Below, piece after piece: positions 1-5,667 of a stretch of 7,192 nt of DNA (positions are counted from its first letter, which is position 1; the number at the start of each line of letters is the position of its first letter). The DNA is from Lachnospiraceae bacterium UBA1753. Lineage in GTDB: Bacteria; Bacillota; Clostridia; Lachnospirales; Lachnospiraceae. The notes under the pieces were generated by a model, which saw only the letters and a program-made list of their open reading frames with translations, was not told the origin of the DNA and made no database searches. The DNA lies in assembly GCA_002317595.1 (NCBI GenBank), contig DCHL01000069.1:1-7192 (forward strand). The letters run 5' to 3'. Made by a program: the position numbers and the translations under genes.

Positions 1-1587
1 GTCCTGACCGAGGACTCCATTTCCGACCTGGCTGATGTCGAGCATCCACTTCTTGTAATGGACCAGTGGATGTATCATTCAAGACTTTACGCAGCAGCCA
101 ACTATGTCAAGCTGCGCGACGATCTCGACCTCATCCAGCTTAATTCCTTCGGCTGTGGTCTTGATGCTGTCACAACAGATCAGGTCAATGACATACTGTC
201 TGGTTCTGGCAAGATATACACCTGCCTTAAAATTGATGAGGTCAACAACCTCGGAGCTGCCCGCATAAGGGTTCGTTCTCTTCTAGCTGCGCTTCGCGTC
301 AAGGAAGAACATACAGACTCTGAGTGCCGCGTAATCTCTCCCGCTTCCTACGAGAGGGTCATCTTCACGGCAGAAATGAAAAAGAACTATACAATCATCT
401 GTCCTCAGATGTCTCCGATTCACTTCAACATAGTTGAGCCTGCATTCCAGAAAGCAGGCTATAAGCTGGAGCTTCTTCACAACGACGGGCGCACGGCTGT
501 TGATGTCGGACTAAAATATGTAAATAATGATGCATGCTATCCTTCGCTCATGGTAATAGGCCAGATAATGGATGCCTTGCTTTCAGGCAAGCATGACTTA
601 AACCATACCGCCATTCTGATGACACAGACAGGCGGTGGCTGCAGGGCGACAAACTATGTAGGATTCATAAGACGAGCTCTGGCCAAGGCAGGAATGGAAC
701 AGATTCCAGTTGTATCACTTAACCTCGCAGGACTTGAGACCAACCCAGGCTTTAAGATTACTCTTGACCTGGCAAGAAGAGCCATTTATGGTGCTCTCTT
801 TGGCGACCTGTTCATGCGATGTCTTTACAGAATGCGTCCCTACGAGGCAGTTCCGGGTTCAGCCAATGAACTTCATGAAAAGCTCGAGAAGGAATGTGTG
901 GCATTTGTCACAAGTGCCCTTCCGACATTTGCAGGATATGCTGGATTATGCAGAAAAATTGTAAGGGAGTTTGATAAGCTTCCCATAACAGATGAAGTCA
1001 AGCCACGAGTTGGCATAGTCGGTGAGATTCTTGTCAAATTCATGCCGGCGGCCAACAACTATCTTGTTGACCTGCTTGAAGCCGAGGGGGCCGAGGCCGT
1101 AGTACCTGACCTTGCTGACTTCCTGCTCTACTGCTTCTACAACCAGATATACAAGGCTGATTATCTCGGCACCTCAGTATGTACCAAGAGAAAGGCCAAG
1201 CTCGGCATCTGGGCCGTTGAGCGTTTCCGCGCCCCTGGCGCCAAAGCTCTTGCCAGCAGCAAGCATTTCTCAGCCCCTGCCAACATCTATGATACGGCTA
1301 AGGCTGCTTCTGAAATCGTCTCTCTCGGAAACCAGACAGGAGAAGGATGGTTCCTCACTGGCGAGATGCTTGAACTGATACACTCAGGAGCCCCAAATAT
1401 CGTCTGTGTACAGCCCTTCGGCTGTCTGCCTAACCATGTAGTTGGAAAGGGCGTAATTAAGGCCCTAAGAAACAGATATCCCGATTCCAACATCGTGGCT
1501 ATCGACTACGACCCTGGTGCTTCCGAGGTCAACCAGCTGAACAGAATAAAGCTTATGCTTTCAAGCGCTTACAAGAAGCTTAAGTAG
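1..1587 (+). CDS. Acyl-CoA dehydratase activase-related protein, C-terminal part (5'-truncated by window edge)
   Basis: The frame is open from base 1 to the TAG at 1585-1587, giving 528 residues. The ATG at 58 is an internal Met, since 19 in-frame codons of family-like sequence precede it. The protein matches the C-terminal half of the very large (about 1400 aa) fusion proteins that join activator ASKHA ATPase domains to 2-hydroxyacyl-CoA dehydratase-like regions (DUF2229, COG3580/COG3581 type). Visible hallmarks, numbered from base 1, are QLNSFGCGLDAVTTDQ (46-61), NNDACYP with Cys179, GGGCRATNY with Cys214, and CVQPFGCLPNH with Cys469 and Cys475. These are plausible iron-sulfur ligands. Family knowledge: related activator/dehydratase pairs use ATP-driven electron transfer to dehydrate 2-hydroxyacyl-CoA, but the substrate of the large fusion form is generally undefined. 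Cytoplasmic, with no signal or membrane segments in this part. The ATPase domains must lie upstream of the window. Family call firm; exact reaction unknown. Confidence 0.9.
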   Translation, partial: VLTEDSISDLADVEHPLLVMDQWMYHSRLYAAANYVKLRDDLDLIQLNSFGCGLDAVTTDQVNDILSGSGKIYTCLKIDEVNNLGAARIRVRSLLAALRVKEEHTDSECRVISPASYERVIFTAEMKKNYTIICPQMSPIHFNIVEPAFQKAGYKLELLHNDGRTAVDVGLKYVNNDACYPSLMVIGQIMDALLSGKHDLNHTAILMTQTGGGCRATNYVGFIRRALAKAGMEQIPVVSLNLAGLETNPGFKITLDLARRAIYGALFGDLFMRCLYRMRPYEAVPGSANELHEKLEKECVAFVTSALPTFAGYAGLCRKIVREFDKLPITDEVKPRVGIVGEILVKFMPAANNYLVDLLEAEGAEAVVPDLADFLLYCFYNQIYKADYLGTSVCTKRKAKLGIWAVERFRAPGAKALASSKHFSAPANIYDTAKAASEIVSLGNQTGEGWFLTGEMLELIHSGAPNIVCVQPFGCLPNHVVGKGVIKALRNRYPDSNIVAIDYDPGASEVNQLNRIKLMLSSAYKKLK

Positions 1588-1625
1588 ATTCAGCATCTAT
1601 TTACAATTTGATACAGACAATATTT

Positions 1626-1665
1626 AGAGACTGCCGCATCATATTTTGCGCAGTCTCTTGTTTTT
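1626..1665 (+). terminator. Rho-independent terminator of the dehydratase-activase gene
   Basis: A 9-bp perfect stem (AGAGACTGC at 1626-1634, GCAGTCTCT at 1650-1658) can be extended by two G-C pairs past a bulged C. It is followed by TGTTTTT. It starts 38 bases after the stop codon. The end of its T-run touches the first base of the structured element that begins at 1666, so that element is either transcribed from read-through or has its own promoter. Confidence 0.8.
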
Positions 1666-1887
1666 GGTCCGATAAAATATGGACACACTGTTCAGTGTTC
1701 CAGCGTCTGAATCACTTGCAGATTCAGGCAAAGTATATGCTACGAACGAGAACGGCGCCAACTCACATCCATGTTCGATTGGCGCCTGCATCATGCATCC
1801 ATGCATGATGCTCTCTGTTTCCATATCTGAATCTGAGTGATTCATGACGCTTCCACATTCACACTATAGTCCATTTTTTATCGGCCC
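1666..1887 (+). ncRNA. Structured RNA candidate, copy A (unnamed family, ~220 nt, multi-branched)
   Basis: Nested inverted repeats fold the whole stretch into one structure. P1: 1666-1684 with 1869-1887 (17 of 19 pairs). P2: 1702-1727 with 1827-1851 (6 + 9 + 9 pairs separated by small bulges). Inside these lie hairpin P4 (GGCGCCAA 1754-1761, TTGGCGCC 1779-1786, 17-nt loop) and hairpin P5 (1788-1797 with 1802-1811, loop TCCA). The reverse complement of 1995-2220 aligns to it end to end. Unpaired blocks are conserved (GTTCAGTG, CGAACGAGA, CATCC in the P4 loop, TCCA in the P5 loop, TCTCT) while stem sequences change in compensating fashion. That pattern is expected of a functional RNA, or less likely of a palindromic mobile element. 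No open frame here looks like protein. No convincing promoter is visible upstream; the dehydratase terminator abuts its 5' side. Family not recognised. Confidence 0.75.
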
Positions 1888-1994
1888 AATGACTATCCAC
1901 CCTAAATCAAAAACGATGCAGAAACTCTAATCATGAGTGAATCAAAATGAAGAATAGACAAAATAACCTATTATTAGCGAAAATAAGATAGAAA
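1888..1994. other. AT-rich spacer between the two structured elements
   Basis: About 107 bases lie between the facing 3' ends of the two elements. I see no open frame, no good promoter and no strong hairpin with a T-run. An 8-bp sequence, ATGACTAT (1889-1896), recurs inverted at 2221-2228 (ATAGTCAT), so the pair encloses the second element plus this spacer. That may be chance. Together with 1588-1887 and 1995-2306 this makes up the gene-free stretch of the window. Confidence 0.5.
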
Positions 1995-2220
1995 TTGTGC
2001 GGCAAGGATACATTGGTACATGCGAATGCAAAGGAACCTCTAATCATCCGAATTCAGTCAACAAATAGAGAACGCCGCGCATGGACGCGCGGCGTAGGTG
2101 CCAACTGAGCCCGGATGGCGAATTGGCACCGATCTCGTTCGCATGAATGTTATATCTCTGAATTCGATGATGATTAAGGTTCCGCAGCACTGAACATGTC
2201 CAAGTATCCCTGCCGCACAA
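1995..2220 (-). ncRNA. Structured RNA candidate, copy B (same family as 1666-1887, opposite strand)
   Basis: It has the same helix order as copy A when read on the - strand. P1 is 2195-2220 with 1995-2022, with two single-base bulges. P2 is 2158-2183 with 2033-2057 (6 + 8 + 9 pairs, bulges at matching places). P4 is 2123-2130 with 2097-2104. P5 is the GC-rich hairpin 2087-2094 with 2073-2080. Strand is supported by wobbles: one P1 position and the pair closing the P5 loop are G-U on the - strand but A-C mismatches on the + strand. With that G-U the P5 loop is TCCA, as in copy A, although the stem sequence is wholly different (GC-rich here, AT-containing there). It starts about 86 bases after the S1 stop codon in the same sense, with no clear terminator in between. 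It could therefore be a 3'-UTR domain of the S1 transcript or an independent RNA. No convincing promoter found. Confidence 0.78.
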
Positions 2221-2306
2221 ATAGTCATCACTTTTTCCACGATGGCATTTTAATGTTCTCTGTTGTTACAATAATATTGATTGCTGCAAATATATTCAGC
2301 GGTTAA

Positions 2307-3296
2307 TTACAGCTTAAGCCCAGCAAGCAGTGCGCCAAGTGAAGTACTAAGTCCTTCTGTCTCAGGGAGTTCAATTGCCTCTTCCTGAATCTCAACAGCA
2401 GCCACTTCCTCAAGAGCCTTCTTAGAGAGAGAAATCTTGCCATCCTTTATCGCGGTAACCTTAACCTTGATGGTCTCGCCTTCCTTAAGTACTGCGCCGG
2501 GATGCTTGATTCTCTTCTCGCAGATCTGAGACACATGAAGAAGACCAGAAAGTCCATTTGAAAGTCTTACAAAAGCACCATATGGCTGAAGACTCTCCAC
2601 AACACCCTCTGTCACAAGTCCAACCTCAACATTAGAAACCATTTTCTTTTTCTCTTCTGCTGCCTTCTCACGAAGAATGTCCTTCGCAGACATGACAAGC
2701 TTATTCTTCTCCTGGTCAACAGTGATTACTCTCACCATAATCTTCTTGTTTCTATACTCTTCCAGCGCCTCCTCCTCAACATATGAGAGAGACAGCTGAG
2801 AAGCAGGAATAAAGCCTCTTATACCTTCAAGGAATGCGACAACACCGCTCTTAACGACATCTGTAATCTTGACCTCAACGTCTGTCTTCTCATCAAGAAG
2901 TGTCTGAAGCTTATCCCATGCAAGTACAGCATTGGCTTCCTTCTTCGAAAGCTGGATTCGTCCTCTTCCGTCATCACGTCTGACCACAGTAGCAGAAATC
3001 TCATCACCAATCTTAATCTCATCCATTGCTGTCACAGACGGATCAGATGAGTAATCCTCTGCCTTAATGACACCCTCAGCATAATACTGAAGGTCAATAA
3101 TAATTTCCTCTTCATTAACGTCGATAACTGTTCCAGTGAGAATATCTCCCTCAGATATCTTTCTCATGGAGTTCTCAAGCTCTGCTGCATAATCCTCCAT
3201 GGACTCTGCTGGCTCTGCAGGAGCCTCTACAGGCGCTTCTACAGGTGCCTCCTGAGTTTCAACCTTAACCTCATCAACAATAACCTTCTCTTCCAT
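2307..3296 (-). CDS. S1 RNA-binding domain protein (30S ribosomal protein S1 homologue)
   Basis: A 329-aa protein with three S1 (OB-fold) RNA-binding domains at about residues 50-118, 137-206 and 224-293. The third is the most canonical (GLVTEGVVESLQPYGAFVRL, then GLLHVSQI). An acidic, low-complexity N-terminal tail contains repeated APVE (17-24) and precedes the first domain. The C-terminus LGALLAGLKL resembles the conserved tail of clostridial S1 homologues. Such proteins bind mRNA and may assist ribosome binding; in Firmicutes they are shorter than the six-domain proteobacterial S1 and their essential role is less certain. In some Clostridia the S1 part is fused to IspH; here it is free-standing, since rpmF, a terminator and a promoter lie directly upstream. 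The ATG at 3296 follows TGAGGTAG, which lies partly within a leader hairpin. Family confident; strict orthology to RpsA not proven. Confidence 0.9.
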   Translation of the reverse strand: MEEKVIVDEVKVETQEAPVEAPVEAPAEPAESMEDYAAELENSMRKISEGDILTGTVIDVNEEEIIIDLQYYAEGVIKAEDYSSDPSVTAMDEIKIGDEISATVVRRDDGRGRIQLSKKEANAVLAWDKLQTLLDEKTDVEVKITDVVKSGVVAFLEGIRGFIPASQLSLSYVEEEALEEYRNKKIMVRVITVDQEKNKLVMSAKDILREKAAEEKKKMVSNVEVGLVTEGVVESLQPYGAFVRLSNGLSGLLHVSQICEKRIKHPGAVLKEGETIKVKVTAIKDGKISLSKKALEEVAAVEIQEEAIELPETEGLSTSLGALLAGLKL

Positions 3297-3458
3297 ACTA
3301 CCTCACATTTCTCTGCGCTTTTTCAGAGAAGTGTGAGACGAAAAATTTGTGAATCGCAGTGAAACAAATTTCTCGCATGAGAAAAAGTGCATAGCACTTT
3401 TTTCACACTCCCCTCCAAAAATAATATTAGATATATTGCCACCTAAGCAGCTGCACTA
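3297..3458 (-). promoter_or_regulatory. Structured 5' leader of the S1-domain gene, possible translational control
   Basis: The predicted ~160-nt leader holds three hairpins. In transcript order they are AAAAAGTGC/GCACTTTTT with loop TAT (3402-3394 with 3390-3382), AAATTTGT/ACAAATTT (3371-3364 with 3350-3343), and a 14-position stem with one mismatch (3337-3324 with 3315-3302). The last stem takes in part of the GAGG ribosome site. Its upstream arm, containing TCACACT, can alternatively pair for 7 bp with AGTGTGA at about 3403-3409. That gives two mutually exclusive folds, one leaving the ribosome site freer. S1 genes of other bacteria are known to be autoregulated; that this leader does so is inference. 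The hairpins could also be a generic palindromic repeat of this genome. Confidence 0.5.
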
Positions 3459-3464
3459 TCTATA

Positions 3465-3493
3465 ATTTTACCATCACGATACTCTCATGTAAA
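3465..3493 (-). promoter_or_regulatory. Sigma-A promoter of the S1-domain gene
   Basis: On the - strand, TTTACA (-35, 3493-3488) and TAAAAT (-10, 3470-3465) are separated by exactly 17 bases. Each box is one change from consensus. It lies immediately after the rpmF terminator, so S1 is probably its own transcription unit, starting near 3458. Confidence 0.65.
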
Positions 3494-3494
3494 C

Positions 3495-3527
3495 GAAAAA
3501 AGGACTCTCTCTTTCGAGAAAGTCCTT
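3495..3527 (-). terminator. Rho-independent terminator of the yceD-rpmF unit
   Basis: On the - strand a 12-bp stem (3527-3516 with 3511-3500) closes a GAAA tetraloop and runs into TTTTTTCG. The one position that is a mismatch on the + strand is a G-U pair on the - strand, which fixes the direction. It begins about 20 bases after the rpmF stop. Confidence 0.9.
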
Positions 3528-3547
3528 CATCAAAGGCATTTCAAAGA

Positions 3548-3727
3548 TTAATCAACTGCGATAATCTCTTTCTTGTTATAAGTACCGCAAGCCTTGCATA
3601 CGCGGTGAGGAGCCATCAGGGCACCACACTTAGGGCACTTTACAAGAGCAGCTACTGACATCTTCCAATTAGCTCTTCTCTGATTTCTTCTTCCCTTTGA
3701 AGATTTATTCTTAGGACAAATAGACAT
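3548..3727 (-). CDS. rpmF: 50S ribosomal protein L32, zinc-binding type
   Basis: A 59-aa protein beginning MSICPKNKSSKGRRNQRRAN and continuing WKMS, the usual basic N-terminal tail of L32. A four-cysteine zinc ribbon follows (Cys31 and Cys34 in CPKC, Cys44 and Cys47 in CKAC). Having all four cysteines makes this the zinc-dependent (C+) form. L32 is a structural protein of the large ribosomal subunit. The start is secured by AAGGAGGTG eight bases upstream of the ATG. It sits 16 bases after yceD, the classic yceD-rpmF pairing, and ends at a strong terminator. Length is normal for the family. Confidence 0.96.
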   Translation of the reverse strand: MSICPKNKSSKGRRNQRRANWKMSVAALVKCPKCGALMAPHRVCKACGTYNKKEIIAVD

Positions 3728-3743
3728 GTGTTACACCTCCTTA

Positions 3744-4220
3744 TCACTTACTATTATTGAACACATCTAAGATGGCTGCCATCCTGGGGTCTGGAACGAA
3801 TGTATCACATCCGCACTCGCCCTCATTCAGATTCGATCCGCATTTCATGCAAATTCCTTTGCACTCTTCCTTGCAGAGAATCTTCATCGGCCATCTCATC
3901 AGGATTTCTTTGTATAAAAGTTCGTCAGCGTCAAGCTCTGCACCTGTCTCCTCCACATCAATCTCTTCTATAAAATCAACTGATACGGGGACTGTGACTT
4001 CCGTAAGACATCTATCACAAGGTGCTGTGGCCTCAAGCGAAAAAGAACCTTCAACATGAACCTTGCCCTTCTCAGGACAGCTCAAATTAAAAACTGCTTC
4101 CTCTTTACTCTTAATTGGAAACGTCTCACCGCTTATCACAACCGCATCTGGTTCATAAGCGACAGATTTCTTTTCGTTTTTTCCTTCAGCCTGACTAATC
4201 TCTGACAGATGGATGAGCAT
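3744..4220 (-). CDS. yceD: YceD/DUF177 family protein
   Basis: A 158-aa cytoplasmic protein with the DUF177 pattern: CDRC (Cys68, Cys71) in the middle, then a C-terminal cysteine cluster (Cys116, 120, 124, 127, 136, 138) ending in DPRMAAILDVF. The family almost always lies directly before rpmF, as here. In E. coli and plant chloroplasts, members have been linked to large-subunit rRNA accumulation and ribosome assembly; the molecular activity is not settled. The cysteines suggest metal binding, seen in many Firmicutes members but not all of the family. The ATG at 4220 follows GAGGAG with good spacing. It has its own near-ideal promoter after pta. Confidence 0.92.
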   Translation of the reverse strand: MLIHLSEISQAEGKNEKKSVAYEPDAVVISGETFPIKSKEEAVFNLSCPEKGKVHVEGSFSLEATAPCDRCLTEVTVPVSVDFIEEIDVEETGAELDADELLYKEILMRWPMKILCKEECKGICMKCGSNLNEGECGCDTFVPDPRMAAILDVFNNSK

Positions 4221-4252
4221 ACTTCACTCCTCAAAACATTCACACTCAAAAG

Positions 4253-4281
4253 ATTATAATGGCATAACTAGTGTTTGTCAA
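4253..4281 (-). promoter_or_regulatory. Perfect-consensus sigma-A promoter for yceD-rpmF
   Basis: On the - strand, TTGACA (4281-4276) and TATAAT (4258-4253) have a 17-base spacer, so all twelve box positions match the consensus. It lies in the 68-base pta-yceD gap. The start would be near 4246, leaving a leader of about 25 bases with only the ribosome site. It implies strong, largely unregulated expression of the ribosomal pair. Confidence 0.85.
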
Positions 4282-4288
4282 TGCCTTT

Positions 4289-5290
4289 TTATACAAGCTG
4301 TGCCTGTACTGCTGTTAATGCAACAACTCCGACAATATCATCAGCCGAACATCCTCTTGAAAGGTCATTCACAGGCTTTGAGATACCCTGAAGCATCGGA
4401 CCATAGGCATCTGCCTTGGCAAGTCTCTGTACGAGCTTGTAGGAGATATTACCGCTGTCAAGGTTAGGGAAAATAAGAATATTAGCCTTACCAGCAATCT
4501 CGCATCCGGGAGCCTTTGACTTCGCTACCGAAGGAACAATAGCTGCATCAGTCTGGAGTTCTCCGTCAAGTGCAAGATTCGGATACTGCTCATGTGCAAT
4601 CTTAACAGCATTGACAACCTTGTCGACAAGCGCATGCTTAGCTGAACCCATTGTCGAATGTGAAAGCATCGCTATAATTGGCTTAGCTCCTACAAGAGCT
4701 CTGAACGACTTAGCTGAGGAATCTGCAATAGCCGCAAGCTCTTCTGATGTAGGATCCTGATTGAGACCACAGTCTGCAAAGAGGAAGGTTCCATTCTCTC
4801 CGAAATTACAGTTGGGCACATCCATAATAAAGAATGCAGACACAAGCTTTGTTCCCTCTGCCGTCTTAAGAATCTGAAGCGCAGGCCTTAACGTATCAGC
4901 TGTCGCATGGCAGGCACCTGCTACCATACCGTCGGCATCGTTTGCCTTAACCATGACAATTCCAAAAGTAAGATAATCATTGAGAAGAAGTTCTCTTGCC
5001 TTCTCAGGTGTCATGCCCTTATTTTTTCTCGTCTCATAGAGAAGAGTTGCGTACTCATCAAATCTCTCAAACTTTGTAGGATCAATAATTTTGATGCCCG
5101 GAAGCTCAATCTCAAGCCATCTGGCACCATCCATAATCTTTTCCTCATTACCAATCATGATAATATTGGCAATTCTCTCCTCAAGTATCTTAGCCGCCGC
5201 AATAAGAGTTCTTCTGTCATTCGACTCTGGAAGGACAATCGTCTTCTTATCGCTCTTTGCTCTTTCTTTAATTCCGTCTATAAACGCCAT
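4289..5290 (-). CDS. pta: Phosphate acetyltransferase
   Basis: A 333-aa short-form Pta that interconverts acetyl-CoA plus phosphate with acetyl-phosphate plus CoA, in the cytoplasm. The start is ATG 5290 (MAFIDGIKER). A longer in-frame TTG reading from 5305 is rejected because GGAGG, the ribosome site, lies inside that extension. Family blocks include IVLPESND (18-25), GMVAGACHATADTLRP (121-136), FADCGLNQDPTSEELA (171-186) and LSRGCSADDI (310-319). From memory of the Methanosarcina enzyme, the active-site residues correspond to Arg88, Arg135, Ser311, Arg312 and Asp318; all are present. Length is normal; the N-terminal regulatory domain of long Pta proteins is absent. An acetate kinase gene, often next to pta, is not here: yceD follows directly. 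No strong terminator is seen after the stop. It is probably transcribed from the promoter at 5555-5583 together with the preceding small ORF. Confidence 0.95.
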   Translation of the reverse strand: MAFIDGIKERAKSDKKTIVLPESNDRRTLIAAAKILEERIANIIMIGNEEKIMDGARWLEIELPGIKIIDPTKFERFDEYATLLYETRKNKGMTPEKARELLLNDYLTFGIVMVKANDADGMVAGACHATADTLRPALQILKTAEGTKLVSAFFIMDVPNCNFGENGTFLFADCGLNQDPTSEELAAIADSSAKSFRALVGAKPIIAMLSHSTMGSAKHALVDKVVNAVKIAHEQYPNLALDGELQTDAAIVPSVAKSKAPGCEIAGKANILIFPNLDSGNISYKLVQRLAKADAYGPMLQGISKPVNDLSRGCSADDIVGVVALTAVQAQLV

Positions 5291-5326
5291 ATTCTCTGCC
5301 TCCAATAATATTTTTGAAAAAAATCA

Positions 5327-5524
5327 CTAACGCACGTCAGTACTGCGAACAATATAGCTGGTACAGCCAAAACTATTTTTGTAAACCTTCTGCCATACAG
5401 CCCAAATATACTCCTGCGAGATATAACTCCTGTCAACAGTCTTCATATCCTGTATCCCTGATATCTCTAGATACAGCTGTTTAGCAAAAGCATTTTCAAA
5501 CCTGATTTTACGTTTCCCTGACAT
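5327..5524 (-). CDS. Small hypothetical protein upstream of pta (65 aa)
   Basis: I do not recognise this protein. It reads MSGKRKIRFENAFAKQLYLE and onward, with a basic N-terminus, then an aromatic-rich stretch (SYISQEYIWAVWQKVYK), a single Cys and a TDVR end. There is no signal peptide or membrane helix. The ATG at 5524 is chosen because AAGGA lies seven bases upstream. The alternative GTG at 5542 would start only a few bases after the predicted transcription start and have no ribosome site. A good promoter ends just upstream, and pta begins 36 bases after the stop, so it would be the first gene of a pta transcript. It may be a real small gene, a leader ORF, or a chance frame. Confidence 0.45.
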   Translation of the reverse strand: MSGKRKIRFENAFAKQLYLEISGIQDMKTVDRSYISQEYIWAVWQKVYKNSFGCTSYIVRSTDVR

Positions 5525-5554
5525 ACCTTCATCCTTAAACACAATATTGAAATA

Positions 5555-5583
5555 AGTATACTATTTGAATAATTTCATTTCAA
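5555..5583 (-). promoter_or_regulatory. Sigma-A promoter for the small ORF and pta
   Basis: On the - strand, TTGAAA (5583-5578) and TATACT (5560-5555) have a 17-base spacer, and each box is one change from consensus. The -35 side lies within one arm of a 7-bp inverted repeat (TTGAAAT 5547-5553, ATTTCAA 5577-5583) that brackets the promoter. That could be an operator, but it is short. Confidence 0.65.
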
Positions 5584-5606
5584 GTGCTACCATAACTGTA
5601 CGTGAA

Positions 5607-5612
5607 TATAAT
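5607..5612 (+). promoter_or_regulatory. Possible -10 box of the tmcAL promoter
   Basis: A perfect TATAAT lies 55 bases before the tmcAL ATG. No good -35 box is found at 16-18 bases, and the upstream TG is one base out of register for an extended -10. Weak call. Confidence 0.3.
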
Positions 5613-5667
5613 CATGGCAATTGTTAATTTTACATGTATATCTTTCCAAAAGTATTTGAGGTAAATA

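Noticed and set aside
1601..1630. TTTACA and TATTTA before copy A as its promoter
   Set aside because: The spacing is only 15 bases and the -10 is poor. The boxes would also place the start within the terminator stem of the upstream gene.
1608..1845. Open frames of 66-68 aa on both strands over copy A
   Set aside because: They are by-products of the inverted repeats: composition is not protein-like, no ribosome sites are seen, and the other copy keeps base pairing rather than any reading frame.
1666..2220. Retron, group II intron or CRISPR array as explanation of the structured region
   Set aside because: No reverse transcriptase gene, no recognisable intron domain V, and no regularly spaced short direct repeats. 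The repeats are two long inverted, diverged copies.
2058..2240. 60-aa open frame on the - strand over copy B
   Set aside because: It lies inside the structured element, has no good ribosome site, and is not conserved as a frame in copy A.
3382..3402. Hairpin AAAAAGTGC/GCACTTTTT read as a terminator
   Set aside because: It has a T-rich 3' arm but no long T-run beyond it, and the true rpmF terminator lies upstream. It falls inside the S1 leader, so I treat it as a leader element, though partial attenuation cannot be excluded.
5291..5305. Longer pta start (TTG at 5305)
   Set aside because: The extension encodes the ribosome site itself (GGAGG), and the ATG at 5290 has ideal spacing and begins the usual family N-terminus.
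4907..5330. Two + strand open frames of 79 and 133 aa antisense to pta
   Set aside because: They are shadows of the pta reading frame, which is unambiguous by family motifs.
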